Below are positions 12,301 to 21,589 of a stretch of 64,000 nucleotides of DNA, in pieces (positions within the stretch are counted from its first letter, which is position 1; every line of letters starts with the position of its first letter). The stretch is from Clytia hemisphaerica (taxonomy: Eukaryota; Cnidaria; Hydrozoa; Leptothecata; Clytiidae). The stretch is taken from NCBI GenBank assembly GCA_902728285.1, contig CACVBU010000359.1:2704386-2768385 (forward strand), given 5' to 3'. The notes beneath the pieces were generated by a model. That model did not search any database and was not told the DNA's origin. It saw nothing but the letters and a program-made list of their open reading frames with translations. A program made the position numbers and the translations under genes.

Positions 12301-15300
12301 TCAATTTAATTGAGGATTTCTAATATAGAATTTAATGGATCAAGTGAATCACAAATTGTAATTCTTAAATACTTCTCTTCGTCAATAGCCCACTCAAACA
12401 ATCCAATTATGATGTTTGTGTATTGACATAACCAATAACTTGTAACCGATTGAAGGTGATGGACTACTTCACCGATCAGCTCTATTGTGTTCTGAAATAA
12501 TTCAAGGCAACAATAACTAGTTCAGCCTTAGCGAAATCTGGATAATAATCTATGATAGGTCAGTTTTGTTAGAAATTAAAATATCTGATAACAAGTCATT
12601 CGCGTTTTCCCTCTCATTATCACCACGGTTTAAGGAAAAGAAATCTAGTCATATGAAAAAAAAAACAAGAAAAGGGGAGCAAAATTAAAATTTGAAAAGA
12701 TTTATCCTGTCAAATACATTCTTTATCTTTAATATGGTCATTCTGTATCGTATTCCAATCTCCTCTCAACAACACAAAGTAATTTACTGGGTGATTTGAA
12801 AAAAGGGTGAATAATTGAAAAAAAAATTTTTTACCTTGGTGATGAAAGGATCTCCAAGAAACAATGCTCTTGACACCAATCCGCAAAGCAGAGTAGATTT
12901 ATCAGATAGGTAGAGATTAAATGATGGCATCACTTCTTTCAAAATTAAACTAAATCAAGATTATATTATAAATGTTTCATAATGCATACATTTTGTGTCA
13001 AGAAGGGGAATAGATTCTATCTAAAAATTTTCCTAAACTTTTGCAACTTTTTGTGACAAACTCGTGACATCAAAATCTCTCTTTAAAAATTGAATTGACA
13101 TATTTATCTCCCTCCACTGAGCTCATTTACTTAAATAATTTTGGAATTATGACTGAAGCAGTATGTGCTTTTTTGAACACTGTATTCAACATGTGGACAT
13201 TGTGACTTCACGAGCTTCTTGTTTGAAACATAAAACATCCAAAGGAATCTAGCGAAGCAATTATTTCTATTCTTCTTGAAAATATCCAAATAATATATCA
13301 TATGGTAAAGGATGATTTAGTGAAATAACAGAAAATGAAAATGCATTATTTTCTTTCACATCAATCAATAGATCAATCGACCTTCAATATACATTTTCAT
13401 TACCTCAAATTGTTAATCAAGTATTGACACTGGCTATAGGCTTCCAATGTCACCATTTTATGTGCCACACCATACTGTTCTTGAAGATCTTTCTGTAAAT
13501 AGAACGAACATACTCAAAGCTTCTCTAATTATGAAAATAATAATGATAAATTTTTTTGTATTGAGCATCATGAGCAGCCAAACAGACACTTCTGTTAGAC
13601 TTAGTGAAGATTCCTGTATACCAAACAGCTTCTTCTTTCAAACGCCACCTAAAATAAACAGCAAATAAAAAACTTCCCCTTCAAATCATGGAAGAAGAAA
13701 CAAAACACATTGACTTACAGTGTGGCTCATGGAAGAAGAAACAAAACACATTGACTTACAGTGTGGCTCATGAAATAATTACAATAAACAGGTTCATCAA
13801 AAGTGACGTCATCAAACTGAAGAACATGTTCTAATAGAGTGATCACATCTTTGTACATGCCTAAAAGATAATATCAAATTTATGAAATATTGTTTAAATT
13901 CTCGTAATATTGATCGAATATAAATATAAACAAAAATGATGTATTTTATTATATTTCTTTTATAACGTGGTAATTTTTCAAAACAGGAGTGATGGAAGCT
14001 TTTGTACCCCGCTGTTCTGATTCCTGCTGATTCAACTATTTTTTCTATATTGAGATTTATTAAAAAATTTAGCATACCAAGTATCTCTTCATTAAGTTTG
14101 TAAAAGAAGACAATATCTTTTTCTTGAGCCAATTTAAGAATAGACACAATCACTTGATGACATTTGGAGTGAATAGCAGAACATGCACCGTGTGAAATAA
14201 TCTGCATCATCTGGGAGACTATCCAGCATGTAAAACCTTGAATAAAAAGAAAAGCAAGAATCTTGAATTAATTTCAATCACTTTTTGAAGAACATCAAAT
14301 TCCACAATTTGGGTCAAAGATTTTTTCCTACACATGTTGAGAAATTGTCAAAACAGTAAAGTGTCCACATACTTTATATAAGACAGACTATAAATCTTAA
14401 GAAAGGAATACAATTGGGTCATTATACATGTTTATTATACCCTATTACACAAAAATAAGTAGACATGTAATTAACTTACACGAATTTTGTGTTAATTTCA
14501 AGGCTGCTCTTTAGTGTCTACTGTCATGGTGGATTTATGATCTACCATTTTATAACTATTGCTATAGTAACCAACATTATAGCCATCTTATTCGGCATTT
14601 AATTATATGATGCTTATTGAAAGAATTTAAAAACACTTCTATGTTTGGGCTGGCAGAGTGAAGAGCTTGAAAAGCTTAACGATCGTATCGAGGAAGAATG
14701 TAGACGTATTGGTTTTGTACAGGAACGAGGAACGTTGCCCATGAGTCGATTGAGAGATGGCCTATGAGCTGCGAGGAAGCTACAGGCATCTCTCGACATT
14801 CTAAGTCGATCGGTCGTTCAATGATCTCGAAGGCAGAAACATTGTATTTGAATACATTTTCAATCGCTAATTGTTATGTTTTAATTACTGAAGAAGTCAA
14901 CAACGGATTTGTCGCTAACTACATCTAGTGTCAGTTTATGCTTTGTGCCCTGAATTCTACAATGCCCAAAAGGCTCTCCCCCTCTTCCAGCGTTGGGTTC
15001 CAGATTCGATCCCGAATACAAATTCATTGTTATTCAAGAGACAATCCCCGTCCTCCCCGTGACATTACTTATTTTCCAAATTTATTTTTCAAAAAGAAAT
15101 AATTAACAAACCTTTACTGGATTCTTGTTTCTCTTCAGTCTCATTAAGACTATCAGAATGCTTACGAACATAGCATTCAGGAAAAACTTCAATGCAGTGA
15201 TGAAGCAAGTGAAGCACTGAATGGCATTGTGCTGGCTGGCTTTCTGTTGCATTCTCCAACTGCTTTTGAACTGATTTTTAAGGGAGACAAAGTAACAATA

Positions 15301-15693
15301 CATCAAGTAGTTAAGGGATTTAACCTTTAGTTAGATTTTTTAAAGCCTTTTTTTTAAGCAATGATTCAAAATGATGCAAAAATGATATTTGATATTAAAT
15401 CAAATAATGAAAAATCTGGTACTTTTGTCTTTAAAAATAATATTAAAAGATATTACCATTTTCAGCATTGGAAAGCCAATTTTGGACGCATTCACACATA
15501 ATTTTTGCTGTGTCATTGGCATTTCTCTCGCAATCTTGGGTGTTTTGCCTTAAGTTAACAGATAATTCAAAAATAGAATCAAATAGATAGGAATCGGAAA
15601 ACATCTATGTGGTTTAAATAATCGAGATGAAGCTGGATAGAGCAATGAAACACAATGAAAGAAGAAAGAATGAGAAAAACCTTACCACTCCAT
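381..15693 (-). CDS. ATR: ATR checkpoint kinase, N-terminal half (20 exons; continues off the left edge)
   Basis: PIKK-family kinase that is recruited with ATRIP to RPA-coated single-stranded DNA and signals replication stress through CHK1; nuclear. Exons in gene order: 15693-15686, 15548-15457, 15270-15112, 14236-14078, 13860-13760, 13492-13404, 12949-12835, 12491-12373, 11959-11797, 10002-9877, 9458-9397, 8969-8815, 7188-6538, 6311-6060, 5724-5309, 4516-4319, 3842-3666, 2874-2719, 1922-1717, 956-381. All joins keep phase, giving about 1326 codons. Similarity to vertebrate ATR is clear in blocks such as QPKLLGVLAFF (2874-2719), FNNFKYIFSYL (4516-4319), YFLPEHPSLRKAK and STRAQDCAAFAMQE (956-381). 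HEAT repeats fill the product and the UME region lies at about residues 955-1134. FAT, kinase and FATC regions are outside the window. The start (ATG at 15693-15691) is the first in-phase Met upstream of the conserved N-terminal block; it is only two and two-thirds codons before an intron, so it is the least certain exon. The donor at 12372 (GTATTT) is weak. Identity is very secure; small exons could have been missed between 10002 and 11797. Confidence 0.93.
957..1716. other. ATR intron, no feature seen
   Basis: AT-rich intron between ATR exons 19 and 20. No long ORF, clear terminal inverted repeat or tandem array was found. Confidence 0.6.
1717..4516 (-). CDS. ATR: ATR exons 16-19: UME region
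   Basis: Four in-phase exons (4516-4319, 3842-3666, 2874-2719, 1922-1717) encode the most recognisable stretch of ATR in the window. They carry the NRREMLFNNFKYIFSYLL block, the DDSYEGPKDF block, the LQPKLLGVLAFFNFVL block and the CCEAWLTF block, all in the same order as in vertebrate ATR. This order matches the UME module shared by ATR, Mei-41 and Rad3-type kinases. Donors are GTATGG, GTAAG, GTATGT and GTAAAT, and each acceptor ends in tag or cag. Confidence 0.9.
2385..2684. repeat. Pair of about 80-bp direct repeats
   Basis: Copies at about 2385-2465 and 2604-2684 share the stretch around CAGCGTCATCAAAAACGATT with few differences. Each copy has weak inverted ends (CTAGTCTAC near one end, GTAGACTCTAG at the other), so it may be a tiny inverted-repeat element present twice in the same ATR intron. 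The neighbouring stretch 2160-2300 (GGAATAACCCGCAGTTTT) recurs in inverse orientation near 48806-48850. Confidence 0.55.
2900..3000. repeat. CT microsatellite and TCTAATTCGA short repeats
   Basis: A short CT run is followed by several copies of a decamer containing CTAATTCGA. Similar AATTCGA-rich text occurs at 31736-31900 and 59485-59650, where it belongs to pogo-like inverted-repeat elements, so this is probably a decayed member. Confidence 0.4.
4806..5154. mobile_element. Inverted-repeat element (349 bp) in an ATR intron
   Basis: Ends GGCTGGAC... and ...GTCCAGCC face each other, and the similarity continues inward over GTTTGCCGT and ACCCG. The 3-bp TCA flanks both ends (4803-4805 and 5155-5157). 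A 3-bp target duplication with GG-starting ends would fit a non-autonomous PIF/Harbinger-type element, which is inference. There is no coding capacity. Confidence 0.6.
7553..8800. mobile_element. CAGGGGGG inverted-repeat element with palindrome array (1248 bp)
   Basis: Termini CAGGGGGGTACC and GGTACCCCCCTG continue inward as imperfect inverted repeats (GTACTGG, CATAG...). The 7-bp sequence gtaaatc flanks both ends (7546-7552 and 8801-8807). The interior holds about ten copies of a 13-bp near-palindrome, AGTACA(C/G)TGTACT, spaced about 34-58 bp apart at 7650-8010 and again at 8611-8730. Many are preceded by accaccctttt. No ORF is present. The element sits in the ATR intron between exons 12 and 13, and its right duplication ends one base from the exon-12 donor signal. 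Related elements lie at 10898-11749 and 42694-43257. Confidence 0.8.
9539..9728. mobile_element. CCTTATTACACGAA inverted-repeat MITE
   Basis: Ends CCTTATTACACGAA and TTCGTGTAATAAGG are inverted. The interior has AT-rich text with TTAATTAACAC-type words. No target duplication was readable. Partial relatives occur at 14436-14510 and 36849-37030. Confidence 0.55.
10122..10733. mobile_element. Degenerate relative of the CAGGGGGG palindrome element
   Basis: The left part matches the inner inverted repeat of the 7553-8800 element (AATAGCTGGTGGGGTGG). The right end CCAACTCATTG in inverse, followed by CCCCTG, resembles the opposite end. Several AGTACA-S-TGTACT-like palindromes lie inside (about 10194, 10472, 10632). 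Target duplications are not recognisable, so the borders are approximate. Confidence 0.45.
10898..11749. mobile_element. CAGGGGGGGTCAGTGTAC inverted-repeat element (852 bp)
   Basis: Left end CAGGGGGGGGTCAGTGTAC and its inverse at the right end extend into GGCATGTAT on both sides. The 7-bp sequence tgatttt flanks both ends (10891-10897 and 11750-11756). The interior holds two types of degenerate tandem repeats: TTTACTACCGG-type units at 11020-11100, and about 30-bp GGAAAA/TCGGG units at 11105-11260. It lies in the ATR intron downstream of exon 9, about 40 bp from its donor. The ORFs inside are repeat artefacts. Confidence 0.75.
13678..13771. repeat. 41-bp tandem duplication carrying an ATR 5' splice site
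   Basis: A 41-bp unit is repeated about twice. It contains the last bases of ATR exon 5 and its donor, so on the minus strand two identical GTAAGT sites lie 41 bp apart (complement at 13754-13759 and 13713-13718). The exon-proximal site gives the in-phase join to exon 6. Use of the distal site would add 41 nt and shift the frame. Confidence 0.85.
14436..14510. repeat. Fragment of the TTATTACAC MITE family
   Basis: The sequence CTATTACACAAAAATAAGTA followed by ACATGTAATTAA matches the right part of the element at 9539-9728 in inverse orientation. Only one terminus is recognisable. Confidence 0.45.
14641..14830 (+). pseudogene. Possible decayed coding fragment inside an ATR intron
   Basis: On the plus strand one frame reads as a charged, helix-like peptide (EELEKLNDRIEEECRRIGF and onward), broken by TGA stops near 14757 and 14820. 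Base composition is more balanced than in the surrounding intron. I do not recognise the parent gene. It could be a retrocopied fragment or chance. Confidence 0.2.
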
Positions 15694-16160
15694 CTTTTTT
15701 TGTTTCCTGAATGTATTACTGGCAATCCCTCATTTTTTTTCAGCTGATTTCTATTTTCATAATTTATGTGACAACTAAAAAGAAACACAAAAGCATTACA
15801 GTTGGACATAAGAATTTGACTGAATTTTATGAAGCAATTTGCATCACTCATATCATAGTAATTATAAAAAACCCTGGTTTGGCAATGTAATGTTTTGGCT
15901 TTTTGTTCCATTTTCCTTTGTTACAAACAAAAAACAAGTTGCGATTTGCATCCTTATTGATCACGTTACCAAAATCTACTCTTGAGAAGGTCTGTTTCCT
16001 AATCACATGATAAAAAAGTTCGCAAAATAAATCGATTATGGTACGTAAGCTCAGTCTTTTAACAGTAAAAAGAGACAAAAGCCTTCCAGACCAGTGTTTT
16101 TATATTGACTATGCTCGTATTCACATGGATGTATGAGTCAGATTAGAATGAGAAGAAGAT
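15694..16160. other. ATR: Interval between the LRR gene and the ATR start
   Basis: AT-rich interval that should contain the ATR 5' UTR and promoter and the 3' UTR of the LRR gene. Short ORFs inside have no recognisable features. No TATA or initiator element can be argued for with confidence. Confidence 0.4.
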
Positions 16161-16166
16161 TTTATT
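16161..16166 (-). terminator. Candidate poly(A) signal of the LRR gene
   Basis: AATAAA on the minus strand, about 157 nt past the LRR stop codon. It is the first good hexamer downstream, but such words are common in AT-rich DNA. Confidence 0.35.
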
Positions 16167-16322
16167 AATATTGTAATCTTAAGATGAGAGGTACATTTGT
16201 ATTAATATCTTTTTCACTTTATCAGTAGAATCTTCTATAAGGAATAATAAATCAAAAATTAAACAAAAGCGTAAAATTATAAACAAACTTTCATATTTAC
16301 AGCTATTTAAAAATATTTACAA

Positions 16323-17084
16323 TTATTTCTTATTTTGAAAATAAATATGGTCCATGGACATTAACTCAATTGGCATCTTCACTATTTCATTAAACCGCAA
16401 GTCCAATTTGCTCTTTTGTAAACATAGATCAGCCATTTCATCAGGTATAATGGTTATTTTATTTTCAGGAAGTAATAAAGTTGACAAATGATCCATTTTA
16501 TGTAAACAATTGGGTACATGTCTCAATTGATTTCTGCTCAAATCTAGTGATTGTAGGTTAACCAAACATATAAAACCGTCAGGTAAATTTTCCAAGTTAT
16601 TATCTTTTAGTCTCAACCATTTCAAATTTATTAACAATTTTATGTTATCTGGTATTTCATTTATATGATTTTGACTGAAGCTTAGTAACTCCAGATTTAA
16701 TAACTCACATATTTCCATTGGGAAGTAGGTCATTGTGACTTCATCCATAAATAATTTAGTCAGGGATAACAATAAAGTGAAATCATTGCCAAGGTATGAG
16801 ATTGGATTCCTAGATAATGATAAGACCTTCAACTTTTTCAAGCTCCCAAATTCCGTTGGTAGCATTGTTAATTGATTATTCTCCAGGTTCAATTCTTCGA
16901 GTTCAGAAAATCGACATAACTCTGTGGGAGGCATTCTCAAATTACACTGACATAATAGAAGTATTTTCAAGTTTCTTAGCTTTTCAATAGAGGGAGGTAA
17001 GACAATGATATCTTTGTAACTCCAATTAAAAGTTGAAGCATTCATTTTATGACAAGATTCTATTTCTTTTTCCATATCACTCAT
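16323..17084 (-). CDS. Intronless leucine-rich-repeat protein, SHOC2-like repeats
   Basis: Complete single-exon ORF of 253 aa ending in TAA. It holds about nine LRRs of roughly 23 residues from residue 30 onward, with the pattern LxxLxxLxLxxNxLxxLPxx (for example LEELNLENNQLTMLP and LQSLDLSRNQLRHVP). This short-motif type is typical of cytosolic SHOC2/RSU1/plant-PIRL-like scaffolds. There is no signal peptide, membrane segment or attached catalytic domain, so it is predicted to be intracellular and to bind proteins; the partner is unknown. It lies 630 bp upstream of the ATR start in the same orientation. Absence of introns beside intron-rich genes suggests a retrocopy origin, which is inference. 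Confidence 0.85.
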   Translation of the reverse strand: MSDMEKEIESCHKMNASTFNWSYKDIIVLPPSIEKLRNLKILLLCQCNLRMPPTELCRFSELEELNLENNQLTMLPTEFGSLKKLKVLSLSRNPISYLGNDFTLLLSLTKLFMDEVTMTYFPMEICELLNLELLSFSQNHINEIPDNIKLLINLKWLRLKDNNLENLPDGFICLVNLQSLDLSRNQLRHVPNCLHKMDHLSTLLLPENKITIIPDEMADLCLQKSKLDLRFNEIVKMPIELMSMDHIYFQNKK

Positions 17085-17457
17085 GATAAATATTTACATT
17101 TTATTTATGAATACCTTAGTAAGAGATAGAGACATATCATTTAACATGTACATTTATAACATAAATATCTACTTCAGTCATTTATTTGCAAAATTATAAA
17201 GAAAAACCTCATGGTCATTTATAAGCCCTCAAAAAACTACACAAGTTATTTGATGTAGAAGTTTGACCTTTATAAAAGCAACTTATGGCCAAAAAAGGGA
17301 AAATCACCACTTCTACAAATGACCCTCACTTAGTACAGAAATCGACCATACTCACCTAAAATTTAAATCTGTATAGATTTTTTAAAGCAGTTACATTCTA
17401 TAATTATAGTTTTAGTCTTAAATGAGTTCAAAGTTTCAATAACAATTGAGCCCTTTG

Positions 17458-18451
17458 CGGTAAGTGTAAACCGCAGGTTACAGGTTGCAGGTTGCAGGTC
17501 ACAGGTTACAGGTTGCAGGTCACAGGTCAGTGTTGGTCAGCTTCAATTACTGTAAAACACAAAGAAAATGTTTGAAAAACAGTTGTTAATGTCAAAAATA
17601 TAATTCCAAAGGTATTTTATTGATCTAGAACTATTTTAAAGCTAAAAATCTACCCACGTGCTGACCATGTGATTTCGCGTTTTTATGCTGTGTATAACAC
17701 GGACCTGTAATACTTGTATTATATATTACATCTATATCACACATGTAAAAAAATTATCTTTTCAATGTTATACGCATGTTACGTATGTTATATACAAAGA
17801 ATAAAGAAATATTCGGATATCGATCTCACCTTTGCTTTAAACAGCCCCCTAACAGGAAAATAGCTATTTCACAATCACTATGTCATATCTCATTTTATCT
17901 CCTGCATCACCTTGGGTATGATAACAAGAATTGATGAAAATAGCGTCAATGGGATTATATTTTATAAATGTTTCAATATTTTTATCCCCTGCTTTGTATT
18001 TTTGATAAAATGACTTCACCTTTTTCATCTCTCTAAAACAGCTCTCTTGGAGTATTTATTGTTTTCAAAACCTGTCAATCTATATCCACTTGCAGCGTCA
18101 GCATCCTATTATGCATGAAGAATATTTTATTGTTAATTGGCGTACAAAACCTCATACTTTGAGATAACATCATTATTTACATAATCTAAGTGTCATTTGT
18201 TGTCAATATTTGGGGTTGATGATTTGTCGTTAATGTCTTCTAAATAACATTATTAACATATTTTGATATTACATTTCCATTACATATAATATTTTCAGGA
18301 ACTTATGTTATGAGTTGTAGGTTATGAATTGTATGTTACGAGTGCGTTACAGTTTTCCGGTCTGTGTTTTGTTAACCTGTAACCTGTGACCTGTAACCTG
18401 TGACCTGTAACCTGCAACCTGTAACCTGTAACCTGCGGTTTACACTTACCG
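17458..18451. mobile_element. Foldback-type element with 7-bp-repeat termini and 9-bp target duplication
   Basis: Termini CGGTAAGTGTAAACCGCAGG and its inverse frame a 994-bp unit. Each inverted arm (about 17458-17528 and 18374-18451) is built mainly of a tandem heptamer CAGGT(T/C)(A/G). The 9-bp agccctttg flanks both ends (17449-17457 and 18452-18460). The interior is AT-rich and non-coding. A 9-bp duplication suggests a Mutator-like mechanism; the tandem-repeat arms resemble foldback elements. Both are inferences. Confidence 0.85.
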
Positions 18452-18576
18452 AGCCCTTTGTGTTTAGCCAAATTTGCACCTTAAATTACACTAATCAGGA
18501 CTTCTATTCTAATATATTAAGGCATAGTCTATAGACATAGACTTTCTTTGAAAGGTTTTGATTTTGCAAATTGAGT

Positions 18577-18838
18577 ATTACACGTTTGTTTTTTGATAAG
18601 AACATTTAAAATTTTTGAAGCCTTCAGATGTTCTTAACTTTTCAGATTACAGGCCTAAAAATGTTCTTAACATGTTCTTTTTTTCAGCATTTTTTGAGAA
18701 TTTTGGCCCATTTTCCTAAGAAAACAGGTGTTTTAGAGCCCACAAAGCCTTAAAATGTTCTTAACTTGTTCTTAAGATTTTTGCCAGCAATGCCTTATGT
18801 TCTTATAGTTTGTTCTTATAAAAAAACGTGTATCCCAA
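18577..18838. mobile_element. GTTCTTAAC-rich interspersed repeat, full copy
   Basis: Ends TTACACGTTTGTTTTTTGAT and ATAAAAAAACGTGTA are inverted, each followed by AAGAAC-type words. The interior repeats GTTCTTAAC several times and includes GGGCTCTAAAACACC in inverse. Relatives at 32276-32990 (split by an insertion) and about 62760-62960 show it is a multi-copy family. Confidence 0.6.
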
Positions 18839-18851
18839 ATTTTTGAGTAGA

Positions 18852-19454
18852 CCTAAGTTTGCAAATCAGCCTCTTTTCCACCCAATTTTTCTATTTTTAG
18901 ATTTTAAAGGGATACTTTTAATGTGACTAATTTCATGGGGCTTTTAAGTGTTTTGTTTTTAAATTAGAGTGATATCGTTTGCTTACTCATCAATTTTAAT
19001 TTATAACCTTTTTCACATGGGATTGACACGGATGTAGAGCAAGATTGGTCATTCATAGAGAGGAAAAGAAGAAACATTTTTGCGTATATCAGCATAATAT
19101 CATAACAATAGGCAGACACAGTCCTGATATGAAATATGTGTCTTATAATGAAACGGAAACACGGAAAAAAAAATTAGAGTTTTTGGGTTTGCCAAAAAAA
19201 TGCCTAGTCAAAATTTTTTCATATTCGCAGGATCCATTCCCAAGCTCGAAAAACATCATTTTGTGAAGGGTTTTTTTCGGCAAGTTCTCCCTTTGAAGAA
19301 TATCGATCACTTTTGTTTTCCTCTGAAGTCCACAAGAGAAAAAATATTAGGTGGGCGGCGTAGACTGGCTTTCGTTTTGTATAATTTTATAATAACGTAT
19401 AAGGTAGCGTAATTCATGCAAAAATTATAATAATCTTTCTGTTTTTATTTTCAG
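18852..19454. other. Intergenic, no feature seen
   Basis: AT-rich stretch with short ORFs that have no recognisable domain. No repeat borders were identified. Confidence 0.5.
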
Positions 19455-19735
19455 GTATGCCGCCAAACATTGACGTCATTGTGTATGGATTTAGCACGAA
19501 GAATAGGACCGACAGACTTGACAAAAGAAACAAACAAAAGACGACCCGAGAATCTTAAGATGAGGGTGTTTTGTCTCCACCTGATATCACGCCCACAGAA
19601 GACGCTGTTCAACCAGCAGCTCAACCAAATAGAAAAAAAATAGAAATGGTGCGCAAAGAAAGCACCAAGAATGGGAATCCAAGGCAAGGGTCATTCTTTG
19701 TTTCAGACTGTTTCAAACATTCTGTATCAGACTAA
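19455..19735 (+). pseudogene. Possible broken coding exon, unrecognised
   Basis: After a good acceptor (tattttcag) one frame starts MPPNIDVIVYGF and stays protein-like for about 90 codons, interrupted by one in-frame TAA at 19556-19558. The second half (LSPPDITPTEDAVQPAAQ, then KKIEMVRKES) looks like a low-complexity linker. No family was recognised. It may be a decayed exon of a transposon or host gene, or chance. Confidence 0.2.
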
Positions 19736-19867
19736 TATTTCTGTACCAAGCTTTGTAATAGTTGTTTTGACAAACACGAAGGTCTTTTGAAGCAGTTAAA
19801 CCTAGAGACAAGATAATTTATCATGTTTTTATTGGCCAAGGGAAAGTAATCTATTTTAGGACTTAGC

Positions 19868-20760
19868 AGATTTCTGCCTCGAAAAAAAATTACAGTGGGA
19901 AATTCGAATTTAGTGCTGTCCTCTCCATAGTATGAACCCCCCCCCCCTTTTTTAAGGGGGGGGATCCGAGTTTTCAAGGAAGGCTTTATAGGGGGGGATG
20001 GGCAATTTTCCAGTTAAAATGGGGGGTTTGAGCTTATAGGGGGGGATCAAATAAAAATGGGGGGGATAGTAACTTTTTGGTTAAAAAAATTTTTTTTTTT
20101 TTATGTTATATGTTGATTTAAGTCAATAAAATTTAATATCACATAATTTCGACTTATCTGATTTATTCTCACTGCACTCTGTTTTGAATCAGATTTTGTT
20201 TTTCCTTGTTTTTTAACTATTGGCTCGGACCCCTGTAAATGGTGCGGGATCAAAAAATTTTAAAAATAGGGGGGATACCTTTATAGGGGGGATGAAATAT
20301 TAATGGAGGGGGGTTCAGACCCCTCTGCACACTATGCCTCTCTTACTAAAATAAAAACCAAATTTCAGAACTTCTGCTTTCTCTAAGAAAGTGTGACCAG
20401 TGAAAGAAAAGATTTTGATTGGCTGTCATTGGGGTGACGTCAATATTCAAAGTCGCACCTTGGACTGACTACCCAATTCCCCTCACATGGCATGGGTTGA
20501 CCTAGCCTGGATATCCATGCTATGATTTCTTATTCTACTGATGGCGAAATATATAGCATGGTATGGGCTGAGAGTTTGAATTACCCAGATCCTAATAACG
20601 ATCTAAAACATAGCCAATCAAATTTTGTTATTCTTTTACTGGTCACAGTTTCTTAGAGAAAGCGCAACTTCCGAAATTTGGTTTTTGTTTTAGTAAGTGA
20701 GGACAGCGCTAAATTCAAATTTCCCACTGTAAAGTTTTTGAGGCAGATTTTTGCCTCACA
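19868..20760. mobile_element. Long-inverted-repeat element, interrupted by a second element
   Basis: Two inverted arms of more than 100 bp face each other. The left arm starts near 19868 (AGATTTCTGCCTC, ACAGTGGGAAATT) and the right arm is at 20640-20760 (AATTTCCCACTGT, GAGGCAG). The left arm is split by the CATAG element at 19926-20336; the right arm gives the uninterrupted version (GTCCTCACTTACT). A half copy recurs at 58738-58996, and a fragment (ACCTTGGACTGACTACCCAA) at 44065-44105. Confidence 0.7.
19926..20336. mobile_element. CATAG...CTATG G-rich element (411 bp) nested in a foldback arm
   Basis: Ends CATAGTATGAACCCCCC and GGGGGGTTCAGAC...CACTATG are inverted, and cctctc flanks both sides (19920-19925 and 20337-20342). 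The interior is a series of G-tracts of 6-9 separated by short AT-rich spacers. A second element with the same termini is at 45591-46031. No ORF is present. Confidence 0.7.
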
Positions 20761-21394
20761 GTCAGTAAAGACTTAAACTTGTATATCAAGATTACGGGAT
20801 TACGAGTAAGAGCTGATCTTGCTTTAGTTTTGAGTGGTTTCACTTTCGATTTCAAGCCAACATCTTAGCAACGGGGTGCTCACCCATAGTTACAGGGGTT
20901 TGTGCAAAAAACTAAACATAGAAAAATTTTCAAATGCAACCCCCATTTCGATTAATACAATGAAAAATGAAATTTTTCTATGTTTCACTTTTTTGCACCT
21001 ATTCTTCAAAATGAAAATATTTAAGATTTCAATTTCTTCTTTTATTCAATGATTTTTTACAGCTCTTTGTTAACAATCTAACTCTCGCATCAAATTCCCG
21101 CTTTCTTCAGTAAATTGAAGATGAGAAAAAAACCTAAGCCACAGATCACGGACTGAAACAAATATATGAAGCCAGGTGGGATTTTACAGCCGCCCGTAGT
21201 GCAAGGCCACGGGTGCCAAAAAGAAGGGCCGTTTGAAATGCGGCAACCTTATTGGTGGAAATTTGATAAACAGCTGCGAAGGAGCGCTGGGAAGCAATCA
21301 GTAGAAGAGACCACTTTCGTTTTTGTTGCAGATTTCTATAAAAACTTCTCTCAGGGATTACTTGTCAATGTACATGTCAGTATAGACCTAACTC
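20761..21394. other. Intergenic; 111-codon ORF of unknown status at 21166-21501
   Basis: The ORF has no recognised domain. Its last third lies in the duplicated unit that recurs at 23225-23350, where the frame is not maintained, so it is probably not a gene. Confidence 0.4.
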
Positions 21395-21589
21395 TTCATA
21401 CAAAAATTACAGGAAAAACATATTTGGACTTTGTACCCTATGCTGCACGCAAGCACTTAAGCCAAAGTCCTGCAAAAGCGGAAAAAAAATCAGTTTTTTG
21501 AAGTTTGCAAAAAACGCCACATAGAAGATCTTTCAAATTCAGTATGTGAATAGAGAGCAGTAAAAAATACAAATTTTCTATTTTTCCTT

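Noticed and set aside
14990..15030. tRNA-like box (GATTCGATCCC)
   Set aside because: No matching A box or cloverleaf could be drawn around it.
17458..18451. Heptamer repeats considered as a CRISPR-like or satellite array
   Set aside because: They are inverted at the two ends, lack spacers, and are bounded by a target duplication, so a transposon is the better reading.
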